Shown: positions 34,590-44,304 of the stretch, piece by piece
Position numbering within the stretch: the stretch's first letter is position 1
How the letters are laid out: every line of letters begins with the position of its first letter
Assembly (NCBI RefSeq): GCF_038003085.1
Contig: NZ_JBBOOM010000001.1
Coordinates: 2,666,001-2,730,000, forward strand
DNA from: Psychrobacillus sp. FSL K6-2836
GTDB taxonomy: Bacteria; Bacillota; Bacilli; Bacillales_A; Planococcaceae
Direction: 5' to 3'
Length of the DNA: 64,000 bases
Notes under the pieces: model-generated
Told to the model about the DNA's origin: nothing
Database searches by the model: none
Seen by the model: the letters and a program-made list of their open reading frames with translations, nothing else
Made by a program: the position numbers and the translations under genes

Positions 34590-37175
34590 TTATAATCTTG
34601 GATCGACTGGATCTGATTCCATTGCTAAAGTAGCTAAAACGCATTCATGCACACGTTCAATCGAGTCACCATTGACGAAACGTTTTATACCATCTATACC
34701 TAACGCAAATTCTTTTAGTGCAAGTTTTTGCTTTTTACCTGTATTTCGTTTCTTCAATCGTTCTAAGTTTGCAGGACTTAAATAATCCATCCCGTAAATG
34801 ATATGCAAATATTTACGACCTCTTACTTTAATAGCTGGCTGTATTAGTCTTCCTCTAGATGTTGGGATATAAAATTCAGGCTTAATAACGATTCCCTCAT
34901 GTCCTTCTTTTGTCATTTCTTCCCACCAAGTGATTACTTCTAATTCACTCGCTGCATCAGAAATGGTTTTATATTCAGTTGTCACAAAAAGAGATGAATC
35001 CTTAGCGAATTCCTTATTCATTTCCATATGCCATGTATGGGGCTTATGAAAAAATGATACATTACTGTGAGCAAGCACATGAAACGGTGCAATTTGAATA
35101 GTATTTGTCCCTTCAATATCCCAGCAATACTTTTGGAACACTTCTTTAAATGTCTCTGCATTCGCAAGTTTTTCCTTGTATTCTACTAGCCAGTTCTTCA
35201 CATCCACATGTTTGGAACTATTTAGCTTTTCTAATAGTTTCTTTCGATCTAAAATTGCATTTTCCGAAACATGAGCATATTGACTGCTAATTAGTTCTTT
35301 AGCTTTTAAATTCCAAGGCATAATTTCTGTATCTAATAATACATAGTCCGTTTCATACTTTTCAAAATACCCTTTTCGAGTCAACTCTTCGTTTAACTCT
35401 CGTAAAACTTTTTGTTCTGTTATCTTATCAAAAAATCTTCTTCCAGTTCTCGAGTAGATTACACCTTCTATTTCCCAACCGATGAACTTTTTCGCTGATT
35501 CTTTATCTTTAAATAAAAGTAGTACTGCACGACTGCCCATATGCTTCTTCTCAGCGATCAACGTTTCAATCCCATGACTCCGATAATATTCAATAGCTTC
35601 TTTTGGATGCTCTAAGAAATCGGGAAGCTTTGAAGTTTCCGGAGTAGGACTCATTGTTGGTGGAATATAAAGCAGTTGTTCGATTGGAACCGTATAATGA
35701 GAGACGGTGTCTATAGCAGATTTAACGATATCCTGATGAACCTTAATATCTCCTAAAAGTTCAGTCTGTACGGAATATCCGTCAATAAACTTCCCTATAT
35801 TTGGTGCATCAAAACGTTTCTTTTCCCATTCCTGCAATGGATTATCTAATGGACCAGAATAATCATTCGCGGCTTTTACAGAAACGAATTCCTCTTCGGG
35901 ATATCGAAACGCTGTTAGCTTACCACCAAAAACAACGCCTTGATCGATATTAATCGTATTATTTATCACAAGTGGCTGTAGTTTTGGGTCATGTCCCCAA
36001 ATGATAACTATGCTCCCTTTATGATGGACAAACCAATCGTCCCGGATTGGCTTTCCTTTTTCATTCAAACCACTTGTATCTCCATATCGACAAAAATCTT
36101 GAATATCAGGTGATTGTTTACCAATAAACTCATCTTTAATTCCGGCATGGGTACATACTGCGGTAGGAGTACCATTTTTCATTAATACATAATGAGAAGG
36201 AGAACGAAGTAGGAAATTTTTCAACATTTCCTTTGTTTCCGTTGTCTTCTCTATCCCATGAGCCTTCTCATATTCTTTAAATTCTTCTTCTACTTTCTCG
36301 TCCCCATAATTTAATGTTACATTTCGTCCATCAAGCCAACGGGCAATTTTCCAACCATGGTTGCTGTCCGTCATATATGCCAATCCTTGTTCGACATGTC
36401 GTTGGAAAAACAGCATCGTTTTTAGTGATTCTGGTCCTCTGCTCATAACATCACCAACAGACATAAACTTTCTACCCTTTGGATGGATATATAATGCATC
36501 ATCGCTTTCCTTGTAACCAAGTTTTTTCAAAAGGGCAATAAATTCATCATAGCAGCCATGTATATCTCCAATTAAATCAATACCATACTCCACATCGACC
36601 AGTAGAGGATGATCCATCCGCACAAGCCCAATTTCTTCTTCCGCATTGATGGAATAGATTGATTTGAACCCTTCTTTTTTTATGGAACGTTTTTCCCGCT
36701 TTAAATTTTGATACTGCTGTTTTACTTTTTTCTTTCCACGAGGTTGTTCTCGTTGTTCATCACGTTCAAGTAGTGTTTCTTGTGGAATATCTAATACAAC
36801 TGCAACAATTGGTACATGATGTTTTCGAGCTAACGCTATATATTTTTTTCGATCATCTGAGAAAATATGTGTTGCATCTATAAATGTTAATTTATTTAAT
36901 CGACATCTAGCTTCGATTACATTATCCATCATATGGAAGGCTTCTTTTGATATAGTATAGTATTGGTCGTAGAGACTATCTGCCTCATCTTTTGGTCTGC
37001 CTGTCCATTCAATAAAATTCGTATCGCCCACAACTAAACGATAATCATCAGAACTTATCACTTCCGATGGTAAAATAGTTTCTTCACGGATCCAGTTGTT
37101 TAGCAATGTTGTTTTTCCACTATTGGACGCGCCGATTAGAAGGACAATCCCTGAACTTGGTATTGTTATTTTCAT
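34590..37175 (-). CDS. pnkp: Polynucleotide kinase-phosphatase-ligase (bacterial Pnkp)
   Basis: End-healing and sealing enzyme of bacterial RNA repair, 861 residues. Domains: 5' polynucleotide kinase with P-loop GASNSGKTT (about 15-23); metallophosphoesterase with GDIHGCYDEF (203) and SNHGWK (271); C-terminal adenylyltransferase with AEKKHMGSRAV (Lys about 544) and EGIVIKPEF. It mends RNAs cut by ribotoxins together with Hen1. The canonical phosphatase motif GDxxDRG reads GDVMSRGP here, losing one acidic residue. GGAAGGAG fits ATG 37175, which overlaps the hen1 stop by 4 bp. Confidence 0.95.
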   Translation of the reverse strand: MKITIPSSGIVLLIGASNSGKTTLLNNWIREETILPSEVISSDDYRLVVGDTNFIEWTGRPKDEADSLYDQYYTISKEAFHMMDNVIEARCRLNKLTFIDATHIFSDDRKKYIALARKHHVPIVAVVLDIPQETLLERDEQREQPRGKKKVKQQYQNLKREKRSIKKEGFKSIYSINAEEEIGLVRMDHPLLVDVEYGIDLIGDIHGCYDEFIALLKKLGYKESDDALYIHPKGRKFMSVGDVMSRGPESLKTMLFFQRHVEQGLAYMTDSNHGWKIARWLDGRNVTLNYGDEKVEEEFKEYEKAHGIEKTTETKEMLKNFLLRSPSHYVLMKNGTPTAVCTHAGIKDEFIGKQSPDIQDFCRYGDTSGLNEKGKPIRDDWFVHHKGSIVIIWGHDPKLQPLVINNTINIDQGVVFGGKLTAFRYPEEEFVSVKAANDYSGPLDNPLQEWEKKRFDAPNIGKFIDGYSVQTELLGDIKVHQDIVKSAIDTVSHYTVPIEQLLYIPPTMSPTPETSKLPDFLEHPKEAIEYYRSHGIETLIAEKKHMGSRAVLLLFKDKESAKKFIGWEIEGVIYSRTGRRFFDKITEQKVLRELNEELTRKGYFEKYETDYVLLDTEIMPWNLKAKELISSQYAHVSENAILDRKKLLEKLNSSKHVDVKNWLVEYKEKLANAETFKEVFQKYCWDIEGTNTIQIAPFHVLAHSNVSFFHKPHTWHMEMNKEFAKDSSLFVTTEYKTISDAASELEVITWWEEMTKEGHEGIVIKPEFYIPTSRGRLIQPAIKVRGRKYLHIIYGMDYLSPANLERLKKRNTGKKQKLALKEFALGIDGIKRFVNGDSIERVHECVLATLAMESDPVDPRL

Positions 37176-38518
37176 GAATGCTTCTCCTTCCTGATAAACG
37201 TGCACATTTGAGTAGGAAAACCATGGGTTTCATCCTCATCCCCAATACCTTCAAACGACAGCTCGTAGCGTTCAGAGTGATTCATACGAAGACACCATTT
37301 CTTAAATTCTTCTCTTGTCCATTCAAAACGATGATCATTATGTCGCATAGAATCAACCATTTGATAAACATGATTATATTCCTTGTTTGGTGTAGTAATG
37401 ATTAAAGAAGCTGGGTAATAATGTTCTAAAATTAGATCCATTGCTTTTGGTAATCTTTCTTCATCGATGTGCTCAATCACTTCACAAAGGATGATGACAT
37501 CTTTGTTTTTTAAGCGTTCATCAAAGTAAAAAAGAGAGCCCCAAATCATTTTTGGTTCGACAAAGCCTTTTTGATCCTTTATCTTTTCAAATCGTTTCAA
37601 TGCTTTTAATCTTGCAATTTCACTTGGTTCCACGGCAAAAATCTCCCGAACCTCTTCAACAAAACCTAGTCGAGCAGATAATTTACCTTCACCAGATCCA
37701 AAATCGACAATCTTATTTTTTACGGGTAGTTTTCTAACTGAATCCACAATTCTTTCGTAACGAAGCTCATTCAGCGGTATAGGATGAATTTGCTTTTCAG
37801 AATTATCCTGTTCTTCAAGTTGACTATAGATTTCCTTAAAACGTAAAGCTTTACGGACGATAAACTCTTTCTGGGGATGATCCTCAAGCCAGCCCTCACC
37901 GTACCGTTTTAGCTTTTCAATTTCTGATTCATCAATAAAATAATGTTTATAGTTGTCCAACACCGGAATGAGTATAAATAGCTGTTGGAGCCCTTTTTGA
38001 AGGGAAGTTTGACTAGACAAAGTGATAAAACATGCAGAACTTCTTTCTTTTAAACGAAAGGAATAATCCGTTTCTGCATACTCAACTCTGACATCATAAC
38101 CCAATGGTTCAAATAGATTCCGAATTTCATGTTCACTTAACTCAGTTGCAACCGGTCCAAAACTAAAGACAAAAGGAAAACGGTAATCCACCCATTTTGT
38201 ATATTCTTCTTTTGGCTTCCCGTTTAAAGCAGTACCAAGTGCATTTCGGATGAGTGACATAAAGATGCTGCTTACTACAAATTCACGATCGTTAATATAA
38301 TGGGTTATGTCATATGCATTCGAAGAATGATTTACAAGGGCTAGTGGATCTGGCGACACGAAAATAGTCAGCTCAAGTTCTGTATCAGTTACTACATTAT
38401 AAAACATTCTAATGTGATGACCTTTATGGTTCCGTTCATATATATTATTAGGGTTTTTAGCAAGAAGATAAGTAATAGCTTCTACATTTTCACCTGTTGC
38501 TCTAATTGTTAGCTGCAT
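37172..38518 (-). CDS. hen1: Hen1 RNA 3'-terminal ribose 2'-O-methyltransferase
   Basis: Methylates the 2'-OH at the 3' end of cleaved RNA before sealing, so a ribotoxin cannot recut at the repaired site. 448 residues: N-terminal half is the bacterial Hen1 domain that activates the Pnkp ligase; C-terminal half is the methyltransferase with VDFGSGEGKLSARLGF (SAM site, about 270), and CEVIEHIDEERL, the EVIEH metal-binding motif. It leads the hen1-pnkp operon. Confidence 0.95.
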   Translation of the reverse strand: MQLTIRATGENVEAITYLLAKNPNNIYERNHKGHHIRMFYNVVTDTELELTIFVSPDPLALVNHSSNAYDITHYINDREFVVSSIFMSLIRNALGTALNGKPKEEYTKWVDYRFPFVFSFGPVATELSEHEIRNLFEPLGYDVRVEYAETDYSFRLKERSSACFITLSSQTSLQKGLQQLFILIPVLDNYKHYFIDESEIEKLKRYGEGWLEDHPQKEFIVRKALRFKEIYSQLEEQDNSEKQIHPIPLNELRYERIVDSVRKLPVKNKIVDFGSGEGKLSARLGFVEEVREIFAVEPSEIARLKALKRFEKIKDQKGFVEPKMIWGSLFYFDERLKNKDVIILCEVIEHIDEERLPKAMDLILEHYYPASLIITTPNKEYNHVYQMVDSMRHNDHRFEWTREEFKKWCLRMNHSERYELSFEGIGDEDETHGFPTQMCTFIRKEKHS

Positions 38519-38629
38519 AATGAACCTCCATCTTAGTTAATCAAACTTTTCACTCTTAGTTGTTAGTTATGATAACACAGAATTGTCGAGGAATTCGAGA
38601 AGTAGAGGCTTATACGTTTTTAACTTATA

Positions 38630-38678
38630 AAACTCCAATGAGCCAAGTCTAAAGACTGTGCTCATTGGAGTTTCTATT
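38630..38678 (-). terminator. Terminator of the BmrA-like ABC gene
   Basis: AACTCCAATGAGC / GCTCATTGGAGTT perfect arms just after the stop codon of the minus-strand gene. Confidence 0.83.
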
Positions 38679-40400
38679 TCACGACAATCCTTGCCCATGT
38701 GTAAATTCTTTGTATAGTTTGTGGTGTGCAAGAAGCTCTTCATGTGTGCCTTTTCCTGTGATTTTCCCTTGCTCTAAGAATAAGATTTGGTCGGCATGAA
38801 TAATTGTTGCGAGTCTATGAGCAATGATCAGGGTGGTTCGACCTTCCATTAATCGTTCGAGCGCTTCTTGTACGGATGCTTCTGAACCACTATCTAGGTT
38901 AGAGGTTGCCTCGTCTAATAATAATATTTTAGGATCATGTAAGAGTGCACGTGCAATAGCGATCCGTTGGCGTTGTCCACCTGATAGCTTGATGCCCCGT
39001 TCTCCAACGAGTGTGTCGTATTTGTCTGACAGTTCCTCTATAAAATCTATAGCATTTGCTGCCTCAGCTGCTTGGATTATTTTCTCCATTGGAGGATTTT
39101 CCGTCATTCCATACGTCATATTCGATAAAATAGTGCCGCTCATTAAGGGACTTTCCTGAGAGACGTAGCCAATTTTAGAGCGCCAGGCATGTAAAGATAA
39201 CCTGGTAATTGGTGATCCATCGAATAAAATGGTTCCAGAATCAGGTTCATAAAATCGTTCAAGCAAGGAGAAAATAGTAGTTTTTCCTCCACCACTAGGT
39301 CCAACAAAAGCAGTAACGGTTCCTGGCTGTGCTGTTAAGGAAATACCATCTATTACTTTCTTCTCAGGGCCATAAGAAAAATGGACATCTTCAAATGTTA
39401 TAACTCCATCTTTTAAAGGTTTTGGTGCTTCTAGTTCTGCTGTTTCAGCATCCATATAGAATATTTCTTGGATACGCTCCGTTGCTCCAACTGCTTTTTG
39501 GAAAGAGGTAAAGAATGTTGCCATCTGTGCAAAAGGAACAATAATGTTTACTAAGTAAAAGATGATTGCAACGAGATCTCCGGCAGATAAGATTCCTTTA
39601 GATACCTGTAAACCGCCATAACCTAAAATGACGACTAAAATTGCCATCATGATGAGCGTCATAAAAGGGGAGATGAATGCTTGTATCTTCGCTTCTTTCA
39701 AGCCAAATCGATATAAGTTTTGAATGGCCTCATTTCCTCTAACAGTTTCCGTTTTCTCTGCCTGGTAAGATTTTACTAACCGGATTTCAGATAGCACTCG
39801 CCCTAAAAGTCCTGAAAACGAAGCCATTTCTTTTTGGGTAGACTTTGATACTTTGTGCATCATCGTGCCAAGTGGCATCATGATTGCTATACTTAGCGGA
39901 ACACTAATAAGCATGATCAACGTCATTTTCCAATCAATAAAAAATAAGATAATAACGGACCCTATAATTGTAATAATTCCAGACACGAAATTTACTAAAT
40001 GATCCGTAATAAGTGATTTCAACGTCGTCGTATCTTGAGTAATACGACTCATCGTTTCGCCACTTTCATTTTGATCGTAGTAGGGAACAGGAAGATGGAG
40101 TACTTTGCTCCATAGTTTTTTACGAAGATCCGCGACGATAAATTCACCGATATAAGATAATAAGTAAAATGAAAATCCGCCTGAAATCGCCTGCAAAAGG
40201 AATACGACGAGTAAAACGCCAATCATTTTCCAATTGAAAGCAGTAGTTGTTAGCGTATCAACTAAATCTTTTGTAACAAGAGGTACGATTAATCCAATAA
40301 CAGTACTTAAGAGGGATAGAACAATTGCTATAATTGTTATCTTTACTGGCCACTTAAGACTTTTGAGTAACTGGAAAAATCCTTTGGTAGATGTTTTCAT
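38679..40400 (-). CDS. Multidrug ABC exporter half-transporter (BmrA/LmrA-like)
   Basis: 573 residues: six-helix exporter domain (1-320) and ATPase. Walker A GPSGGGKTT, signature IKLSGGQRQRIAIARA, Walker B ILLLDEATSNLD and switch His in IIAHRLAT are all canonical, so it probably works as a homodimer, unlike the YfiBC pair at 28-32 kb. It resembles B. subtilis BmrA (YvcC). Substrate unknown. Confidence 0.9.
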   Translation of the reverse strand: MKTSTKGFFQLLKSLKWPVKITIIAIVLSLLSTVIGLIVPLVTKDLVDTLTTTAFNWKMIGVLLVVFLLQAISGGFSFYLLSYIGEFIVADLRKKLWSKVLHLPVPYYDQNESGETMSRITQDTTTLKSLITDHLVNFVSGIITIIGSVIILFFIDWKMTLIMLISVPLSIAIMMPLGTMMHKVSKSTQKEMASFSGLLGRVLSEIRLVKSYQAEKTETVRGNEAIQNLYRFGLKEAKIQAFISPFMTLIMMAILVVILGYGGLQVSKGILSAGDLVAIIFYLVNIIVPFAQMATFFTSFQKAVGATERIQEIFYMDAETAELEAPKPLKDGVITFEDVHFSYGPEKKVIDGISLTAQPGTVTAFVGPSGGGKTTIFSLLERFYEPDSGTILFDGSPITRLSLHAWRSKIGYVSQESPLMSGTILSNMTYGMTENPPMEKIIQAAEAANAIDFIEELSDKYDTLVGERGIKLSGGQRQRIAIARALLHDPKILLLDEATSNLDSGSEASVQEALERLMEGRTTLIIAHRLATIIHADQILFLEQGKITGKGTHEELLAHHKLYKEFTHGQGLS

Positions 40401-40459
40401 AGTAAACTCCTATTTTTTTGCATAAAAAAACAATCGTCTTGAAATTTGGCAAGATAATT

Positions 40460-40753
40460 CTATCTAGATATAGTTTGTGCTTCATATATCGACTGCTTCT
40501 GTAAATCTAAAATAACTGGATCCGCTGTTTCTAGTAAACTTGCCTGTTTGGATTGAAGGTCTAGACGCATTTTCTCTGTTTCCACTAAAAAATTATTGTA
40601 TCGAAGTTTTTCTAGTTCAATTTCGTCCTTAACGATTTGTGCTCGTACTTTTTGTGATTTTCGTAAATGATTTGTCCAAATTGCGGATAGTGGTATTGAA
40701 AAAGTCAATATGATTGCTACGAAACCGAGACCTATTCCTAATAAATCTTCCAT
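40460..40753 (-). CDS. Small membrane protein with coiled-coil tail
   Basis: 97 residues: one N-terminal helix (LGIGLGFVAIILTFSIPLSAIW) and a charged helical tail rich in Glu, Lys and Leu (about 35-90), likely coiled-coil and cytoplasmic. I do not recognise a named family; phage-shock or Lia-associated small proteins have a similar shape. It is 60 bp upstream of the ABC exporter gene on the same strand and may be co-transcribed. Confidence 0.6.
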   Translation of the reverse strand: MEDLLGIGLGFVAIILTFSIPLSAIWTNHLRKSQKVRAQIVKDEIELEKLRYNNFLVETEKMRLDLQSKQASLLETADPVILDLQKQSIYEAQTISR

Positions 40754-40845
40754 TAATATCTCTCCAATTCTATATTTTATAATCTATATTATATACGATT
40801 CTCTATAAAAATAGTTCCAAAAGTCAGACGATAATTTCCGCACAA

Positions 40846-40885
40846 AAAAAGGCAGAGAAAACTATGAATCTGTTTTCTCTACCAG
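40846..40885 (-). terminator. Terminator of the M20 amidohydrolase gene
   Basis: GGCAGAGAAAAC / GTTTTCTCTACC stem; on the minus strand it is followed by a T run. Confidence 0.8.
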
Positions 40886-40900
40886 AATGCATTTTTGACT

Positions 40901-42076
40901 TTATTTATTCAAATATGCCCAAGCATACTGCGCATACAGTTCAGCACCAGTAGAAAGTGCATCCTCATCTATATTAAAGTTGCCATGATGATGAGCCCAC
41001 TCCGTATCCTTTTCAGAGTTTCCACTACCGACAAATGCAAAGCTACCAGGAGCTTTTGTTAAAAATGCAGAGAAATCCTCTCCACCCATTGTCGGCTTCT
41101 CATTGAAAACTACTTCTGATCCAAATGCTGCTGAAGCTACCTGTTGGACAAGTTTAGCACTTTCCTCATCATTATCTACAGCATCTGTGCCTCTTATATA
41201 TTCAACTTTAGCGGTTGCTCCGTAAATAGCTGCCACGCTTTCCGCATATTGGGTAATAGATTTTTCAATATGATCCCGAGTAGCTGGCTGGAACGTACGG
41301 ACAGTTCCTTCTATCTCTGCATTCTCCGCAATAACATTAAATCGTGTACCAACGACCATTTTACCAACTGTTAGAACAGCGGGGCTTTGTGGGTCAATCG
41401 TTCTGGAAATGACTGTTTGAATGTTCATAACGAAAGACGAAGCAACAAGAGCTGCATCGATACAAGCCTCTGGAATGGCACCGTGACCACCGCGACCCTT
41501 GAATGTCACTTTGAAGATATCAGCTGCAGCGAAAGAAGGACCTGGTGTACAGGAAACCTTATTTGTCGGCATTTGAGACCAAATATGAATGCCGAAAACA
41601 TTATCAACATTCTCCATAGCGCCTTGGTTGACCATAGCCTGTGCACCTTGTGCTATTTCCTCTGCTGGCTGGAATAAGAAGCGTACATTACCGGGAAGCT
41701 GATCTTTTACCTCTGAAAGTGCCTTTGCTGCTATTAATAGCATAGAGGTATGTGCATCATGACCACATGCATGCATATTACCTTCTATTTTAGAGGCGTA
41801 AGGGACATGCTTGTTAAGCTGCTGAACAGCAAGGGCATCCATATCTCCTCGAAGAGCAACTGTTTTTCCTCCTGCTGCCCCTTTAATTTCTGCGATAACT
41901 CCGGTAGGTTCAGTTTTTCGATAAGAGATTCCTAGATTATCTAAATACTCGCATACAAACTGAGTTGTTTTGAATTCCTCAAATGATAGCTCAGGCTCGC
42001 TGTGCAATTTTCTACGTAATTGAGTTAGTTCTTCTCTATTATTTTTGATTGATTCTTTTATTTTATTGTTAATCAT
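40901..42076 (-). CDS. M20-family amidohydrolase (N-acyl amino acid type)
   Basis: Dizinc hydrolase of 391 residues that cleaves an amide from an N-acyl or N-carbamoyl amino acid. Visible features: LRRKLHSEPELSFEEF, LRGDMDALAVQ, NMHACGHDAHTSMLL with metal His/Cys, LFQPAEEIAQGAQAM with the catalytic Glu pair, GGHGAIPE in the lid domain, and MGGEDFSAF. GGAGGG fits ATG 42076 rather than the start at 42097. Probably in an operon with the transporter-like gene upstream, which may import its substrate. Confidence 0.9.
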   Translation of the reverse strand: MINNKIKESIKNNREELTQLRRKLHSEPELSFEEFKTTQFVCEYLDNLGISYRKTEPTGVIAEIKGAAGGKTVALRGDMDALAVQQLNKHVPYASKIEGNMHACGHDAHTSMLLIAAKALSEVKDQLPGNVRFLFQPAEEIAQGAQAMVNQGAMENVDNVFGIHIWSQMPTNKVSCTPGPSFAAADIFKVTFKGRGGHGAIPEACIDAALVASSFVMNIQTVISRTIDPQSPAVLTVGKMVVGTRFNVIAENAEIEGTVRTFQPATRDHIEKSITQYAESVAAIYGATAKVEYIRGTDAVDNDEESAKLVQQVASAAFGSEVVFNEKPTMGGEDFSAFLTKAPGSFAFVGSGNSEKDTEWAHHHGNFNIDEDALSTGAELYAQYAWAYLNK

Positions 42077-42156
42077 GCTGTTCCCTCCGTTAATCATAAT
42101 GCCGTTTCATCTATAATCATTGTTCAATATGTTTTTTTACTTTCTTCAAACACTAC

Positions 42157-43344
42157 TTATAAGAATCCTACGAAAATACCTGCTAGAATAACAGATACGA
42201 TGGTCACACTAATGAATCCACCTACAAGCATTGGAGGAAGCATGTAACTAGTTAAAACTTCTCTTTCTTTTTCATCCTCTGTTAAAGATTTAATAACTTC
42301 ATTTGTAATGATGTAATCAGCAGGAAATCCGTAAAGTGCTGTTAAAGAAACTGCAAAAGCCATGTTTTTGCTAACTTTCAGGATTTTTCCAATGATGAAG
42401 GAGAAGATGTACATTCCGATTACTCCTATAACAATTGTTCCTACAAGTGGATAAAGTAGTTCCATAATCATTGAAGGGGTAGCATTTTTCAAAGCATCGA
42501 AAACAAAGAGCATTAATACTAAAATACAAATACCGAAGCTGTTTGCTTTTTGTAGGACATTGCTTTCTAAGAAACCAAAACTTCCCGCGATAATACCAAA
42601 TAACAAGCAAACTACAAAAGGACTAATTTCTATAATAGGATTTAAAAGAGTAGATACCCCATAAGCAAGGAAACCGACGAAAGCTAGACGGAACAGCTTA
42701 AAATAATCCGTATTATATTTGGCTGGTAACTTACTAAACATTTTGAGTTCTTCTTTTGGTTTTTCAGCTTCACCGTTATTTTGTCCTGCAATAGTAATCT
42801 CACCGAAACGGAACTTTTGAAGAAGGTCTTTTCCTTCTTTTTTTAGAACGATTGAAGTAAGTGGATATCCGGCGAATCCTTGCATAACGTAAATGACAAT
42901 TGCGAAAACCGACAAAGTGGTAAGACCCGCATTTGCAGCACCTTCTGACATGATGAGAGCAGAAACGACACCTCCTACTAATGGGGGGATTGCAACAATG
43001 ATAGTTTCAACTCCAAACAATACAGTTCCAATTGTGAATAATGCGACAATTATACCTAAAATTCCAGCTAGTGAAATTAGTATAGTTTTCCATTGTTCCT
43101 TTAGTTGTTTAAGAGAAAGTAATGTACCCATATTTGTGATTAGAAGATAAATCATCATAGTTGCAACTACTGGTGGTACACCAGCTATCGAAACGATTTC
43201 CTTTGGGAAGAAAGTCCAATAACCAATAATGAAAAGAACAGCAGCTACGAAAACAGAAGGAATCCAAGCCTTAGTCCGTATGGAAACAAAGTCTCCAATA
43301 AATAAAATAGCAACGACAATAACTAAAGCAAGCATTTGGGACAT
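42157..43344 (-). CDS. Polytopic membrane carrier, possibly a Na+-coupled (GltS-like) transporter
   Basis: 395 residues, about 10-11 hydrophobic helices, arranged as two similar halves around a charged central loop (about 210-235). Suggestive segments are GGVVSALIMSEGAANAGLTTL in the first half and SLTALYGFPADYIITNEV in the second, reminiscent of re-entrant loops of GltS-type ion-coupled carriers. I cannot assign a family with certainty. It is 80 bp upstream of an M20 amidohydrolase gene, so it may import that enzyme's substrate. GGGCGG fits ATG 43344. Confidence 0.6.
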   Translation of the reverse strand: MSQMLALVIVVAILFIGDFVSIRTKAWIPSVFVAAVLFIIGYWTFFPKEIVSIAGVPPVVATMMIYLLITNMGTLLSLKQLKEQWKTILISLAGILGIIVALFTIGTVLFGVETIIVAIPPLVGGVVSALIMSEGAANAGLTTLSVFAIVIYVMQGFAGYPLTSIVLKKEGKDLLQKFRFGEITIAGQNNGEAEKPKEELKMFSKLPAKYNTDYFKLFRLAFVGFLAYGVSTLLNPIIEISPFVVCLLFGIIAGSFGFLESNVLQKANSFGICILVLMLFVFDALKNATPSMIMELLYPLVGTIVIGVIGMYIFSFIIGKILKVSKNMAFAVSLTALYGFPADYIITNEVIKSLTEDEKEREVLTSYMLPPMLVGGFISVTIVSVILAGIFVGFL

Positions 43345-43486
43345 AATATTCCGCCCTTTCAGAAAATAAGATAATTCATACAATAACACATTTTTTTAAC
43401 ATTATAAAGTATGCAATATATTTCGTAATATTCAGTTAATTTTAGTTGGTATTAAACTTGTGAACCGGTGATTTTATAGTACAAAC

Positions 43487-43516
43487 AAAAAAGCTATCCA
43501 AAAGGATAGCTTTTTC
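43487..43516 (-). terminator. Terminator of the YceI-family gene
   Basis: AAAAAGCTATCC / GGATAGCTTTTT, a perfect stem with AAAA loop. Confidence 0.88.
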
Positions 43517-43528
43517 CATTTACAACAA

Positions 43529-44056
43529 TTATTGAGCTGGGTTTAACTCAAGTTCAACAGTGATTTTAATGTCTTCGCCAACTAGAACGCCGCCAGTTTC
43601 TAAAGCTTGGTTCCAAGTTAAACCAAATTCTTTACGATTTACTTTTGTATCTGCAGAGAAAGCTACTACTTCTTGACCCCATGGATTAGTACCTTTACCG
43701 CCGTATTCAACGTCAAATGTTACTGGTTTTGTAACGTCTTTAATCGTAAGGTCACCAGTTACGTCATATTCACCATCGTCTGTTTTCTTAATATCAGTTG
43801 CCACAAATTTGATGCTTGGGTAGGTTTCTGCATCAAAGAAATCTCCAGAGCGTAAGTGGTTATCGCGATCTTCGTTGTTTGAGTTGATTGATTTTACTTC
43901 AATATCAAAGCTAATTGTAGCACCGGTTAAATCTTCGGCATTACCATCTAAGTCTGCTGTGAAATTTGTGAATGATCCTTTTACTTTTGAAACCATCATG
44001 TGTTTTACTGAAAAGTCGATTGTAGAATGTGCAGCGTCGAGATTAAATTTTGTCAT
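43529..44056 (-). CDS. YceI-family polyisoprenoid-binding-like protein
   Basis: 175-residue lipocalin-like beta barrel of the YceI family: FNLDAAHSTIDFSVKHMMVSKVKGSF at the N-terminus, RDNHLRSGDFFDAETYPSIKF, and DLTIKDVTKPV. Members bind long-chain isoprenoids or other amphiphiles. No signal peptide, so cytoplasmic, as in other bacilli. AGGAGG fits ATG 44056. It is divergent from a YodB-like redox regulator with palindromes between them, so it is a good candidate target. Confidence 0.9.
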   Translation of the reverse strand: MTKFNLDAAHSTIDFSVKHMMVSKVKGSFTNFTADLDGNAEDLTGATISFDIEVKSINSNNEDRDNHLRSGDFFDAETYPSIKFVATDIKKTDDGEYDVTGDLTIKDVTKPVTFDVEYGGKGTNPWGQEVVAFSADTKVNRKEFGLTWNQALETGGVLVGEDIKITVELELNPAQ

Positions 44057-44184
44057 TGTTAATTTCCTCCTAAGGATTGTTTTTTTTAGTATAAAACAAT
44101 ATTGTTTTGAAATCAAGAGTTTTTATTTCGAAACAATATAATAAAACCATAATTTACTGTACCTTTTTCTCTAAAGGGTAAACT

Positions 44185-44249
44185 TTTAGTTACTTTATGT
44201 AACTAAATGTAGATTAATATCTTGGTTACGTCAAGTAATTAAATTACTT
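44185..44249. promoter_or_regulatory. Palindromic operators between the YceI gene and the HxlR regulator
   Basis: TTTAGTTAC-N5-GTAACTAAA (44185-44207, perfect) and AAGTAAT-N3-ATTACTT (44233-44249, perfect). Both share the AGTWA core. They resemble HxlR/DUF24 operators and could regulate both divergent genes. Confidence 0.65.
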
Positions 44250-44304
44250 AATTTTACAAAGTGAGAAAAAAAGAATATAATAGGAAGTAATAGAGGTGAA
44301 TCAG

